Shown: one piece after another, positions 1 to 8,046 of the stretch | Layout of the letters: every line of letters begins with the position of its first letter | Numbering within the stretch: position 1 is the first letter of the stretch | NCBI GenBank assembly: GCA_958296405.1 | Contig: OY282519.1 | Coordinates: 2,278,132-2,342,131 of the forward strand | Origin: an uncultured Pseudomonadales bacterium | GTDB taxonomy: Bacteria; Pseudomonadota; Gammaproteobacteria; Pseudomonadales; Azotimanducaceae | Length of the DNA: 64,000 nucleotides | Direction: 5' to 3' | Translations under genes and position numbers: made by a program | Notes under the pieces: generated by a model | The model's input: the letters and a program-made list of their open reading frames with translations, nothing else | Databases searched by the model: none | What the model was told of the DNA's origin: nothing

Positions 1-83
1 TGCGCCGCGGCTTCCCAATAGGCGGCGTCCAACCCATCCGGGCGCGGCATGGGCTTCGGTAGCCCGGCGTGCAGATAACTCAC
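1..83 (-). CDS. DUF35 Zn-ribbon/OB-fold protein, N-terminal fragment
   Basis: Only the first 27 codons lie in the window; the gene runs off the left edge. The GTG start overlaps the TGA of the upstream thiolase-like gene as GTGA, so the two are translationally coupled. The segment KPMPRPDGLDAAYWEAA fits the conserved N-terminus of DUF35 proteins, which carry a zinc ribbon and an OB fold. These usually partner SCP2-type thiolases or steroid side-chain hydratase/aldolases and bind or present acyl-CoA. The pairing with the thiolase-like gene supports the call; the Zn-ribbon itself is outside the window. Confidence 0.75.
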   Translation of the reverse strand, partial: MSYLHAGLPKPMPRPDGLDAAYWEAAA

Positions 84-1258
84 AGCGTTGCCTCCGAGCC
101 AAAGATGGAGGAACTCACGGGCGTCACCATCGGGCCGGAACCCACCAAGGCGACGTCCGCGTCCGGCACTTGATTCGTTGAATCTCCCCGAATCTGGCGC
201 ACGGCCTCGATGTTCAGCCCCAAGCCATGCATGTAGCACTCCGCGAGGTTGCCGCCGCTGGTGTTGGTGGGCAGCTTGCCGGTGGGCGCGATGAGGTTCT
301 CCTTCACGAAGAACTCGTTGCAGGCGTCCGGCTCGCAGAAGCCGTGCTCCACCATGCTCATCAGCACGCCGCCGGTGAAGTTCTCATAGGACTGCAGCAC
401 GTCCACGTCCGCTGGCTTCACCCCAGCCATCTCATAGAGGCGCGGCGCCACCGTCTTGAAGCAACTGGTGGCGTAGTCCGGTGTGTTGTGGGCGCTGGCG
501 CCGGCGCGATAGTGCGAGCCAGAGACCGCGCTCAACAGGTAGGTGGGGCGATGATTCGTTTCCTTGGCGCGCTCCGCCGGCACCAGCACCATCGCCGCGG
601 CGCCGTCGTTCTCTTGGCAGCAGTCATAAAGGCGGAAGGGTTCGACGATCCAGCGCGAGGCGTCGTACTTCTCCGCATCGAGCGGGCGGCCATGCATCAC
701 CGCGCGCGGGTTGTTTTGCGCATGGTGATAAGAGGCGAGGGAAATGGCGCGCAGGGCGGCGGCGTCCACCCCGTGGTCGTGCATGAAGCGCGTCACGCGC
801 ATGGCGAACATCTGCGCGGGGGACATCAGGCCGTAGGGCGCGGTGAACGCCATGTCGCCGAAGATGGCGTTGCGGCGCGGCCCTTGGCCGAAGCGCCCGA
901 ACTGGCCTTGGGCGAGGGCGCGGAACACCACCACGCACTCCGCCATACCGGTGGCGATGGCCGCCGCGGCGTTGCCCACCGCGGCCGAACCGCCGCCGCC
1001 ACCGCCGCCCCACTGCATGTTGGCGAAGCGCAAGTCTTTGATGCCGAGCGCCGCTGCCAACCGCGACGGATCGTTCTGGTCGTTGGAGAAGGAAGCGAAG
1101 CCGTCGACGCTCTTCGGCGAGATGCCGGCGTCCTCGCAGGCCGCGATGATGGCCTGCAGGGCGAGTTTGCCTTCAGCCTCCGGCGCGCCGCCGCGCTTGT
1201 AGTACGTCGTTTCGCCGACGCCGAGCACGGCCACCTTGCCGCGCAGCGAACGTGTCAT
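80..1258 (-). CDS. SCP2/SCP-x-type thiolase-like protein (possible retro-aldolase)
   Basis: A 392-residue protein starting MTRSLRGKVAVLGVGETTYY, preceded by a GGAGGAGAG ribosome-binding site; longer in-frame starts lack one. The KVAVLGVGETTY start, the NTSGGNLAECYMHGLG segment and the length fit the SCP2-thiolase/lipid-transfer family. Where active thiolases carry the nucleophilic Cys, residues 81-91 read MQWGGGGGGGS, so the Cys appears replaced by a glycine run. Family knowledge: Ltp2-like steroid aldolases are thiolase-fold, lack that Cys and work with a DUF35 partner. The overlapping downstream DUF35 gene and nearby MaoC gene match such a hydratase/aldolase set. I infer an acyl-CoA side-chain cleaving enzyme rather than a classical thiolase; the substrate is unknown. 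Confidence 0.8.
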   Translation of the reverse strand: MTRSLRGKVAVLGVGETTYYKRGGAPEAEGKLALQAIIAACEDAGISPKSVDGFASFSNDQNDPSRLAAALGIKDLRFANMQWGGGGGGGSAAVGNAAAAIATGMAECVVVFRALAQGQFGRFGQGPRRNAIFGDMAFTAPYGLMSPAQMFAMRVTRFMHDHGVDAAALRAISLASYHHAQNNPRAVMHGRPLDAEKYDASRWIVEPFRLYDCCQENDGAAAMVLVPAERAKETNHRPTYLLSAVSGSHYRAGASAHNTPDYATSCFKTVAPRLYEMAGVKPADVDVLQSYENFTGGVLMSMVEHGFCEPDACNEFFVKENLIAPTGKLPTNTSGGNLAECYMHGLGLNIEAVRQIRGDSTNQVPDADVALVGSGPMVTPVSSSIFGSEATL

Positions 1259-1406
1259 GTTCTCTCCTCCCCCTGCAAAACTGCCGCTCTCCCCCCTTCC
1301 AAACTGCCGCGCTGCGCCGAGGCTGGATGTGTGCGCCGGCGAGCGAGCTTTCGCGTTATTCTCGCACCGATCATCGTGCAACGGAACTTGCAAGGGGGAG
1401 CCTCAC

Positions 1407-2243
1407 ATGCCCATCAATCCAGAAGCCGTTGGCGCCGCCGGCGGCCCATCGCAGCGCAGTTGGACGTCCAAGGACGCGCTCTTGTACGCCGTCGGCATCG
1501 GCGCCGGCGTGGACGAGCTGGCCTTCACCACGGAGAACACCAAGGACACGCCGCAGCGCGTCTTTCCCACGTTTGCCGTGATCTTGGGCGGTGGCGGGGT
1601 GCCGATGGACAAGATCGGCAGCTTCAACCCAGCGCTCATGGTGCATGGCGAGCAGGGCATCGAACTGTTGGGCGAGATTCCGCCGGACGGCTCGCTGGAG
1701 AGCCGCGGCAAAATCGCGGCCATCTGGGACAAGGGCAGCGCCGCCGTGGTGGAGATGGAATCTGAGGCTTCAGACGCAGCCACCGGCAAGCCGCTGTTTC
1801 GGGCGCGCTCGTCGATCTTCTGCCGCGGCGAGGGCGGCTGGGGCGGCGATCGCGGGCCGTCCGCGAAGGTGGTGTTCCCAGACGCGGAACCGACGCACCA
1901 AGTCACCTACAACACGCGTGGCGACCAAGCCCTCACCTATCGCCTCTCGGGAGACCGCAATCCGCTACATTCAGACCCAGCGTTCGCGGCCTTGGGCGGC
2001 TTCGACAAGCCCATCCTGCATGGCCTTTGCACCTACGGATTCACTGGCCGGGCGCTGCTGCACGCGCTCTGCGATGGAGACCCGGCGCGGTTTCGCTCCA
2101 TGAATGCGCGTTTCTCGCGGCCCGTCATTCCGGGGGATGCGCTCACCGTTTCGATGTGGGTGGATGGCGACAAAGCGCTGTTCCGCACCACCAACCAGAA
2201 CGGCGACGTGGTGATCGATCAGGGCGAGTGCGGCTTCGCGTAA
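1407..2243 (+). CDS. MaoC-like (R)-specific enoyl-CoA hydratase
   Basis: A 278-residue protein starting MPINPEAVGAAG after an AAGGGGGAG ribosome-binding site. The length fits the double hot-dog hydratases related to hydratase 2 of the peroxisomal multifunctional enzyme. Residues about 20-130 would be the degenerate N-terminal hot dog. The C-terminal half carries the hydratase signature SGDRNPLHSDPAF (residues 181-193), with D183 and H188 the expected catalytic pair, followed by KPILHGLCTYG. It is divergent from the thiolase-like gene, separated by a 148-bp shared upstream region. It would hydrate trans-2-enoyl-CoA, supplying the hydroxyacyl-CoA for the neighbouring thiolase/aldolase-like protein. 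Confidence 0.85.
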   Translation: MPINPEAVGAAGGPSQRSWTSKDALLYAVGIGAGVDELAFTTENTKDTPQRVFPTFAVILGGGGVPMDKIGSFNPALMVHGEQGIELLGEIPPDGSLESRGKIAAIWDKGSAAVVEMESEASDAATGKPLFRARSSIFCRGEGGWGGDRGPSAKVVFPDAEPTHQVTYNTRGDQALTYRLSGDRNPLHSDPAFAALGGFDKPILHGLCTYGFTGRALLHALCDGDPARFRSMNARFSRPVIPGDALTVSMWVDGDKALFRTTNQNGDVVIDQGECGFA

Positions 2244-2315
2244 GAGCGCGGTGCGGTGCGCGGCCTTGGCGCAGTGCGGCGGAAGGGCGAGGAGGCGGGC
2301 AACGCTTGGGCTTTA

Positions 2316-2333
2316 GCGCCATCGCTTTGGCGC
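2316..2333. terminator. candidate hairpin between convergent genes
   Basis: GCGCC and GGCGC arms separated by 8 nt lie between the convergent MaoC and amidase genes. There is no clear U-tract, so a terminator role is only suggested by position. Confidence 0.25.
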
Positions 2334-2355
2334 GGCCCCCGGCCGAGCCGCCGCC

Positions 2356-3759
2356 TTAACCGAGCGTTGGGTGGCTCGTAAAGCCGGCTTCCCGCTCTAA
2401 TGCGCTGCCCATGGCGATGAGCCGGGCTTCGCCCAAGCGCGGGCCGATGAGTTGGCAGGCGCGCGGCACGCCATCCGCGTCCAGGCTCAGCGGCAGGGTG
2501 ATGGTGGGATGCCCGGAGTAGTCGAACGGGGCGGTGAACTGGATGAACGGCGCTTCGCCATCCGCCTGCGGCTGGTTCGGCCGATTCGCCGGCGGCGGTG
2601 GCATGGGCATGCACGGAGCGATGAACGCGCTCACGTTCTCCAAGGCGTCATCGAGTGCGCCGCGAAACCGGATGCGGGCGCGTTCAAGCCGCGCATAGTC
2701 CGTCGCGCTGGCCTTGCTGCCCAATTCCAAGAGGCCGTTCAGTTGCGCGCCGTAATCACTCGCGCGCGCCGGCCAAGTTGCCGCGTGCGCCAACGCGCAG
2801 TCTGCGCCGCAGGTGATGGCCCAGCCGGCCACCAAGTCATCACAGCGCGGCATTTGCGCCTCGACGATGCTGGCGCCGCGCGCCAGCAGCATGTCGAGCG
2901 CGTCGCGCACCACCTGCACCACGGCCGGCGCCACGCCGTCGTTGACGTAGCGCCAGTCCACGCCGACGGAGAGGCCGTCCAATCGTTCCGTCAACGCCGC
3001 CGCGTAGTTCGGCACCGGCGCATGGAGGGATGTTGGATCGCGGGCATCCCGGCCAGCTAAAGCCTGCAGCAGCCGCGCGGCGTCCTCCACGGTGCGCGCC
3101 ATCGGGCCGATGTGGTCGAGGGATTCCGAGAGCGGAAACGCCCCGTGGCGGCTGACGCGCCCGTAAGTGGGCTTGATGCCGACCAATCCGCAGCAGGCGG
3201 ATGGAAAGCGGATGCTGCCGCCGGTGTCAGACCCGAGTGCGCCATAGGCCATGCCGGCGGCCACGGCCACGCCGGAACCCGATGAGGAAACGCCGGTCCA
3301 GCGCTCTGCGGACCACGGGTTCACCGGCAGCGCCACATCGGGATGATGCTGCGAGTAGGCACCCTCCGTGAGCTTCACCTTGCCGACGATGACGGCGCCC
3401 GCCTCCTTGAGCTTCGTCACCACAAAGGCGTCTTCCGGCGGGCGCCAGTCCGCCAGCACGCGGGTGCCGCAGCTGGTGGCGATGCCTTGCGTCCACAGCA
3501 GGTCTTTCAAGGCGATGGGCACGCCATGCAAGGCGCCGAGGGGCTCGCCATTGGCGCGGCGCTGGTCGAGGGCAGCGGCGGTTTGCATCGCCTCTTCGCC
3601 CAGCACGCGAACGTAGGCCTTGAGGCGGGGTTCAAGCGCCTCGATGCGGGCGAGCGTCGCCGCCGCGACATGCGTGGCAGACAACTCGCCGCTCTTGATG
3701 CGCCGGCAGAGGTCTGCCAGCGAAAGGTAGTGCAGCGGCGCCACGGCGGTGGCCGTCAC
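2356..3759 (-). CDS. amidase signature family hydrolase
   Basis: A 467-residue cytosolic Ser-cisSer-Lys amidase related to GatA, AtzF and aliphatic or aryl amidases. The catalytic Lys is K85 (PIALKDLL). The signature spans about residues 156-200, with TGVSSSGSG supplying the cis-serine and GSDTGGSIRFPS the nucleophile S182. It has the usual length for stand-alone amidases. There are no GatB/GatC neighbours, so it is not a tRNA amidotransferase subunit. The start is GTG, overlapping the TGA of the FAD-oxidase gene as GTGA, so it is the third gene of an operon with the NHLP-like protein and the FAD oxidase. Substrate not predictable. Confidence 0.88.
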   Translation of the reverse strand: MTATAVAPLHYLSLADLCRRIKSGELSATHVAAATLARIEALEPRLKAYVRVLGEEAMQTAAALDQRRANGEPLGALHGVPIALKDLLWTQGIATSCGTRVLADWRPPEDAFVVTKLKEAGAVIVGKVKLTEGAYSQHHPDVALPVNPWSAERWTGVSSSGSGVAVAAGMAYGALGSDTGGSIRFPSACCGLVGIKPTYGRVSRHGAFPLSESLDHIGPMARTVEDAARLLQALAGRDARDPTSLHAPVPNYAAALTERLDGLSVGVDWRYVNDGVAPAVVQVVRDALDMLLARGASIVEAQMPRCDDLVAGWAITCGADCALAHAATWPARASDYGAQLNGLLELGSKASATDYARLERARIRFRGALDDALENVSAFIAPCMPMPPPPANRPNQPQADGEAPFIQFTAPFDYSGHPTITLPLSLDADGVPRACQLIGPRLGEARLIAMGSALEREAGFTSHPTLG

Positions 3760-5165
3760 GCGGCGCGGCGGCTGGCCGCGGGGGCGTCGAAGATCTTGCC
3801 CGCGTTCAACAGGCCCTTCGGATCCAGCGCCTGCTTGAGGGCTCGCATCAGCGCCACTTCCGCGTCGCTGCGCGATAGGTTGAGGTACGGTTTCTTGTCC
3901 AGCCCGATGCCGTGTTCGGCGGAAATCGAGCCGCTGATGCCAGCCAACGGCTCATACACAGCTTGCTTCACCTTCGTCTTGGCGTTCGCGTCGGCATCGT
4001 CGACGCCGCAGATGCCGAAGTGCAGGTTGCCATCGGCGATGTGGCCGAAGGCGAAGTTGCGGAAGGCGTTGAAGGACGCGGCGAGGCGGCGGTTCACATC
4101 GGCGACGTATGCCTCCATCTTCGGAATCGGCAAGCTCACGTCGAAGATGTGGAGGGTGCCGAAGCGGGCGCACTGCTCCACGTCGTCGCGCATGGCCCAC
4201 AGCTCTTGGCGCTGCGCCTCGCTCTGCGCGATCACCGCGTCTGCCACCAAGCCGGCCTCGTAGGCTTCCGCCAACGCCGCCTCCACGCGCGCTTGATCCG
4301 CCTCGGCGTCGCCGCCCATCGCCTCGATGAGCGCGTAATACGGATGGTCCTGCGCGACGGGTGGGCGCTGCTTGGCCGGTGGCGTGGTGACCAAGACGTA
4401 GAAATTGCGCCACATCACCTCAAAGGCGGACAGGGCGCCGCCGAGGCGCGCGTCCATCAACTTCAACAGCTGCGGCAGCTTGTCGAACTCGTCCGCGGCC
4501 ACCAGCAGCGTCTCTTGGCTGCGGGGCTTCTCGCGCAGGCGCAGCACGGCGCGGGTGACCACGCCCAAGCTGCCTTCGGTGCCGATGAAGAGCTGCTTCA
4601 GGTCGTACCCCGCGTTGTTCTTAATCATCTCGTTCATGGACGACACCACCGTGCCGTCCGCCAACACGGCCTCCAAGCCGAGCACGTTGTCTCGCGTCAT
4701 GCCGTAGCGCAGCACGCGGTTGCCGCCGGCGTTCGTGGCGATGTTGCCACCGACGGTGCAACTGCCGCGGGCGCCGAGGTCCAGCGGGTACATCAACGCT
4801 TCGTCATCCGCTCGCTCCTGCACCGCTTGCAGCACGGCGCCGGCCTGCACGGTCATGGTGCGATTGATGGTGTCCACGGCTTCGATGCGGTTCATGCGCT
4901 CAAGGGAGATCGCCACCTCGCCGGCTCCCGCATCCGCGCCCTCCACCAAGCCCGTCCGCCCGCCGTGCGCGACCACCGGTTGGCCGACCCGATGGCAGGC
5001 CTTGAGGACGGCGCTCAACTGCGCCGTGTCCTGCGGGCGGATAATGGCCTTTGCCTGCACGCCGCCCTCGCGCCACACGCCCACTGCGCGGCTCGACACA
5101 TCCGCGCCCGTCAACACGCCGCCTTTGCCGACGATGGCGGCCAGCGTCTCAACGATGTTCGGCAT
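3756..5165 (-). CDS. FAD-binding oxidoreductase, GlcD / D-lactate dehydrogenase type
   Basis: A 469-residue 2-hydroxyacid dehydrogenase-like flavoprotein. The N-terminal PCMH FAD domain includes HGGRTGLVEG and LDLGARGSCTVGGNIATNAGG. The C-terminal FAD-oxidase domain includes FGHIADGNLHFG and SAEHGIGLDKKPYL, the His-rich stretch that binds metal and substrate in D-lactate and glycolate dehydrogenases. I chose the ATG at 5165, which has AAGGAG about 11 nt upstream. An in-frame GTG at 5177 overlaps the preceding TGA but has no room for a ribosome-binding site. Likely oxidises a D-2-hydroxyacid; the co-transcribed amidase could supply the acid. Confidence 0.88.
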   Translation of the reverse strand: MPNIVETLAAIVGKGGVLTGADVSSRAVGVWREGGVQAKAIIRPQDTAQLSAVLKACHRVGQPVVAHGGRTGLVEGADAGAGEVAISLERMNRIEAVDTINRTMTVQAGAVLQAVQERADDEALMYPLDLGARGSCTVGGNIATNAGGNRVLRYGMTRDNVLGLEAVLADGTVVSSMNEMIKNNAGYDLKQLFIGTEGSLGVVTRAVLRLREKPRSQETLLVAADEFDKLPQLLKLMDARLGGALSAFEVMWRNFYVLVTTPPAKQRPPVAQDHPYYALIEAMGGDAEADQARVEAALAEAYEAGLVADAVIAQSEAQRQELWAMRDDVEQCARFGTLHIFDVSLPIPKMEAYVADVNRRLAASFNAFRNFAFGHIADGNLHFGICGVDDADANAKTKVKQAVYEPLAGISGSISAEHGIGLDKKPYLNLSRSDAEVALMRALKQALDPKGLLNAGKIFDAPAASRRAA

Positions 5166-5173
5166 GTGCCCCC

Positions 5174-5380
5174 TCACTCCTTATCTGGTGGCAGCACTAG
5201 ATGCGTCGTCATCGCCCCGTCTTCGTGGATCGTGATCGCAAGGCCCTTGGGCAAGGAGACGCCGAGGGCATCCTTGATCGCGGCCTTTGGGTCTTCCATG
5301 AGCCGGGCGCGGAACTCGTCATCGATGACTGCCTTGTCGATGACGGCCGCGCGCAGTTCGTCGAAGGCCTGCTGGTTCAT
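5174..5380 (-). CDS. NHLP (nitrile-hydratase-like) leader-type small protein
   Basis: A 68-residue protein with a strong AAGGAGG ribosome-binding site. The segments EFRARLMEDPKAAIKDALGV and ITIHED...THLVLPP match the NHLP/TOMM leader fold, derived from the nitrile hydratase alpha N-terminus and used as a recognition domain by RiPP enzymes. It stops right after the conserved HLVLPP block with only DKE following, so there is no double-Gly site and no core peptide. It is first in the operon with the FAD oxidase and amidase, its TGA lying only 9 bp before the FAD-oxidase start. Stand-alone leader-like proteins of this type exist, but their role is unclear. Confidence 0.75.
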   Translation of the reverse strand: MNQQAFDELRAAVIDKAVIDDEFRARLMEDPKAAIKDALGVSLPKGLAITIHEDGAMTTHLVLPPDKE

Positions 5381-5741
5381 GGTTGCCTCCTTGCCGGCAG
5401 GGGGAAGAGCGACCGCTCGGAGCGAGCAACCTTATGCTTGGAGGGTCGCACATGCAACGTGGGCGGCGGGCCAGCACTCTACTTGCGCTCACGGGGACAG
5501 GCGCCTAGGCCAAGGAGGTGGCACTTGGGAGAAGGCACGCCCGTGGGTCTCCCCACTTTGCTGCAAGGGGTGGTTTGCGTGCGCCGCCAAGCGCCGAACC
5601 ACGAGCAGACTCTTCCCCGAACGCCGCCCCGGCGCGACGCCGCAGATGCAGCGCCACTTGGCGCTCCGCTTCACGCCACTGTTCGATCCTCGCGGCAGCG
5701 GTTCCTGCCGCATCCCCTTCTGAACATGTGCGAATCGTTGG

Positions 5742-5754
5742 CAGTGTATCGGTT
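5742..5754 (-). repeat. island motif AACCGATACACTG, copy 1 (inverted)
   Basis: Reads AACCGATACACTG on the minus strand. It forms an inverted pair with the copy at 5792-5804 (12 of 13 bases), 37 bp apart, just upstream of the cyclase gene. It could be an operator half-site or a divergent promoter element. Confidence 0.5.
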
Positions 5755-5784
5755 CAGCTTCAACCGCATGAACGACAAGAGGGC

Positions 5785-5804
5785 AAAGTCAAACCGATGC
5801 ACTG
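5785..5804 (+). promoter_or_regulatory. island motif AAAGTCAAACCGATRCACTG, copy 2
   Basis: Reads AAAGTCAAACCGATGCACTG, ending 25 bp before the cyclase ATG at 5830. The same 20-mer, with one difference, recurs before the sulfotransferase gene at 8346-8365. The CATAAT hexamer downstream at 5815 would serve as a -10. A shared regulatory site for the two biosynthetic genes is the simplest reading. Confidence 0.5.
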
Positions 5805-5829
5805 CCCGATCGTTCATAATCTGCCCCCG

Positions 5830-7695
5830 ATGAACACGATCTGCGGGCTTGTTCGGGAAGCGCCGGGCGAGACGGTGAGCGTGTCCCCGATCTTGGCGGC
5901 GCTCGCTGGCTACGGGGCATGCGCCGACGAGTGGGCGGCCGGCCGCGTCGCCCTCGGTTGCCGTCGGGCGCCTGCGGGCGAGGGCGGCGAACCGGCGCTG
6001 TGCTTCCTCGAACCCGGCCTCGCGGTGGCTGCGGACGCCCGGCTCGACGACCGCGACGCGCTGCGGGACGCGCTCCGCGTTCCCCGCGCCGAACGATCTG
6101 GGCTCGCCGACGGCGACCTCATCCTCCGGGCCTATGCGCGCTGGGGCCGGGATTGCCCGAACCACCTGCTCGGCGACTACGCCTTCGCCGTGTGGGACGC
6201 GAGGAAGCGCACGCTCTTCTGCGCTCGGGACCACATCGGTGCCAGACCCTTCTATTACGCCTTTCCTCCGGGCGGCTTCGTCTTCGCCGGCGCGGTGGAA
6301 GGCGTCCTCGCCGCGCCGGGCGTCTCCGGCGAGCTGGACGAGGAGTCGGTGGCGGAGCATCTGACGGGCATCGCCCTGCTGACGACCACCCGCACGTTCT
6401 TCAAGGCGGTGCGCAAGCTGCCGCCGGGCCATGCGCTCACCGTGTACTGCGGTTCCCTCCGGCAAGGGGCTTCCTCCTCGCGCTCCCCGGCCCGGCCGGA
6501 ACGGTACTGGTGCCCGGAACAGGTGCCGCGGGCGCGGGCGGCCTCCGACGATGCGTACGCGGAGGAGTTCTTGGAGCTCTGCACGCGGGCGGTGGAGGAC
6601 CGGTTGCGTGGTCCCGGCCCCGTGGGCGCGCATCTGAGCGGCGGCCTGGATTCGTCGGGCGTCGCGGTGCTCGCGGCCCGGGGGCTGCGCCGCCGGGGGC
6701 GCCCGCCGCCGCCCGCGTTCAGTTGGCTGCCGGCGCTGGACGGCGAGGCGCCGGTGCCGGCGCATGCGAAGGAGTACGCGCTCATCGACGCGGTGTGCGC
6801 CCAGGAAGGCTTGCAGGTGTCGCACTGCGCGCTGAGCCCCGGCGACGTGCTCGCCGTGCTGCGTCGCGACGGTGCCTTGCCCGGGGTGCATGTCCACATG
6901 AACGAGGAAGCGGTGCAGCGCTGCGCGGCGGCGTCGGGGGTGCGGGTGCTGCTGTCGGGCTGGGGCGGGGACGAGGGCGCGTCGTTCAACGGCCGCGGCC
7001 ATCTCCAGCATCTGCTGCTGAGCGGCCGCTGGCGGAGGTTGGCGGCCGAATGCCGGGGCCGGGGCATGGGCCCGCGGCGGTTCCTGCTCGACTGCGTCCT
7101 CCCGCTCGCGTTTCCCGGCCTGATGCTCGACCTTCGGAGGCTGCAGGGGGGCAAGACGTTGCGCTCCCGGCGGGGCGTGATCGACGCGACGTTCCGGCGG
7201 CGGCTGAAGCCGCGGGCGGAGCCGCCGCTCCGCTATCTCGGCGTGCGGCACACCCAGTCGTGGCTGTTGCAGAGCGCGCATCTGAGCGCGCGCATGGAGG
7301 GGTGGGCGGCGAGCGGGGTGCGCCGGGGCATCGAGTACCGCTATCCGCTGCTGGACCGGCGGGTGCTGGAGTTCGCCCTGGGCCTGCCGCCGGAACAGTA
7401 CCGGCGGGGGCGGTGGAGCCGGTGGCTGATGCGCCACGCGCTGCGCGCGGTGCTGCCGCCGGAGGTCTGCCGGCACCTGAGCAAGGATGATCCGGCCCGG
7501 TACGAGCCGTTGCGCGAGGTTCTCGCCCAGGCGCTGCCGGCCGTCGGGGACGATCTTGCCGCCCTGGCGACGCCGCCGTCGCGGGCGCGCTACGTGGACG
7601 TGGCGCGTCTGCTGGACAGCCTGGATCCGGGCCGGATCCGGGCCGGCCGGCAGAACACTCAACTTTGCAACGCCTTGCAGTTTCTCGATTGGTGA
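5830..7695 (+). CDS. asparagine-synthetase-type cyclase, lasso peptide C-protein-like
   Basis: A 621-residue AsnB-fold protein. Residues 1-200 resemble the glutaminase domain, with GDYAFAVWDARKRTLFCARDHIGARPFYY near 115-143. The start is MNTICGL, so the Cys is at position 5 rather than exposed at position 2, as in lasso cyclases that do not need glutamine hydrolysis. The ATP pyrophosphatase loop LSGGLDSSG is at 269-277, followed by SGWGGDEGASFNGRG and EYRYPLLDRRVLEFALGLP. I chose the ATG at 5830; upstream in-frame starts give unrelated GC-rich sequence. Lasso C proteins adenylate an Asp/Glu side chain to form the macrolactam. The precursor lies convergently just downstream. GC is visibly higher than in the flanks, suggesting transfer. 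Confidence 0.8.
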   Translation: MNTICGLVREAPGETVSVSPILAALAGYGACADEWAAGRVALGCRRAPAGEGGEPALCFLEPGLAVAADARLDDRDALRDALRVPRAERSGLADGDLILRAYARWGRDCPNHLLGDYAFAVWDARKRTLFCARDHIGARPFYYAFPPGGFVFAGAVEGVLAAPGVSGELDEESVAEHLTGIALLTTTRTFFKAVRKLPPGHALTVYCGSLRQGASSSRSPARPERYWCPEQVPRARAASDDAYAEEFLELCTRAVEDRLRGPGPVGAHLSGGLDSSGVAVLAARGLRRRGRPPPPAFSWLPALDGEAPVPAHAKEYALIDAVCAQEGLQVSHCALSPGDVLAVLRRDGALPGVHVHMNEEAVQRCAAASGVRVLLSGWGGDEGASFNGRGHLQHLLLSGRWRRLAAECRGRGMGPRRFLLDCVLPLAFPGLMLDLRRLQGGKTLRSRRGVIDATFRRRLKPRAEPPLRYLGVRHTQSWLLQSAHLSARMEGWAASGVRRGIEYRYPLLDRRVLEFALGLPPEQYRRGRWSRWLMRHALRAVLPPEVCRHLSKDDPARYEPLREVLAQALPAVGDDLAALATPPSRARYVDVARLLDSLDPGRIRAGRQNTQLCNALQFLDW

Positions 7696-7815
7696 GCGGT
7701 TGCGGTACGCCGCTGCCGTTCGGCGAGGCGCCCGGCCAGATCAGCGGATTCCGATCGCGCGCTCTGGGCCGCGGCCGGTCGGAGAGCCGTGTCTCGACCT
7801 GCGGCGAGGGAAGGA

Positions 7816-8013
7816 TCAGCTTGTCGGGGCGTAGGCGCCAAAAGTATTCGTCTCCGCGTATGCTGGATCGGAGCCGGATTGGGTATCGTCAACCGTCTCT
7901 CCGATGACCCGGACGGTCGGCTTGGCCCACGGCTTCTTGGGTGCGCCGGTCAGCGGGGGGGGGGGGGGGGGGATGGTGCTGTCCCCTGACGGGTTGTGAT
8001 GGCTTTGACTCAT
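7816..8013 (-). CDS. RiPP precursor peptide, lasso-like leader and core
   Basis: A 65-residue peptide with GGAG 8 nt before its ATG. The N-terminus is Ser/His-rich with six prolines at 15-20 encoded by a homopolymer. Next comes KKPWAKPTVRVIG (26-38), resembling the YxxPxLxxxG recognition segment of lasso leaders (W replacing Y). T44 sits where lasso leaders keep a penultimate Thr. Cutting after Q45 gives a 20-residue core SGSDPAYAETNTFGAYAPTS, with E54 as core position 9. Cutting after S46 puts Gly first and E54 at position 8. Both suit a macrolactam. It is convergent with the cyclase gene, not in operon order. The leader motif and the adjacent cyclase support the call; the product is unproven. 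Confidence 0.7.
   Translation of the reverse strand: MSQSHHNPSGDSTIPPPPPPLTGAPKKPWAKPTVRVIGETVDDTQSGSDPAYAETNTFGAYAPTS
7955..7972. repeat. G18 homopolymer inside the precursor leader gene
   Basis: Eighteen consecutive G on the plus strand (C18 in the coding sense) encode the polyproline stretch of the precursor leader. Tracts of this length are prone to slipped-strand length change, which would shift the core out of frame. It could also hide a sequencing or assembly length error. Confidence 0.95.
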
Positions 8014-8046
8014 GTTTCGGGCTCCATTTCTACAGGAAACGCTCAA

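Larger units (their letters stand above)
5381..5829. other. 449-bp divergent intergenic region left of the lasso-type island
   Basis: Separates the NHLP operon (minus) from the cyclase gene (plus). I see no credible protein here; several frames stay open only because of high GC. Its right end holds an inverted pair of the island motif (5742-5754 and 5785-5804) and CATAAT at 5815-5820, a plausible -10 for the cyclase gene. Confidence 0.5.

Noticed and set aside
5174-5380. NHLP protein as a precursor for the adjacent lasso-type cyclase
   Set aside because: It has no core, belongs to the divergent operon, and the convergent 65-residue peptide has the expected leader pattern.
2356-5380. A nitrile-hydratase/amidase pathway
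   Set aside because: No nitrile hydratase alpha or beta subunit genes are present; the NHLP domain alone is not evidence for the enzyme.
5518-5829. A longer start for the cyclase, or a separate small protein in this stretch
   Set aside because: The sequence is Arg/Ala/Pro-rich in every frame, as expected of GC-rich non-coding DNA, and the family start fits the ATG at 5830.
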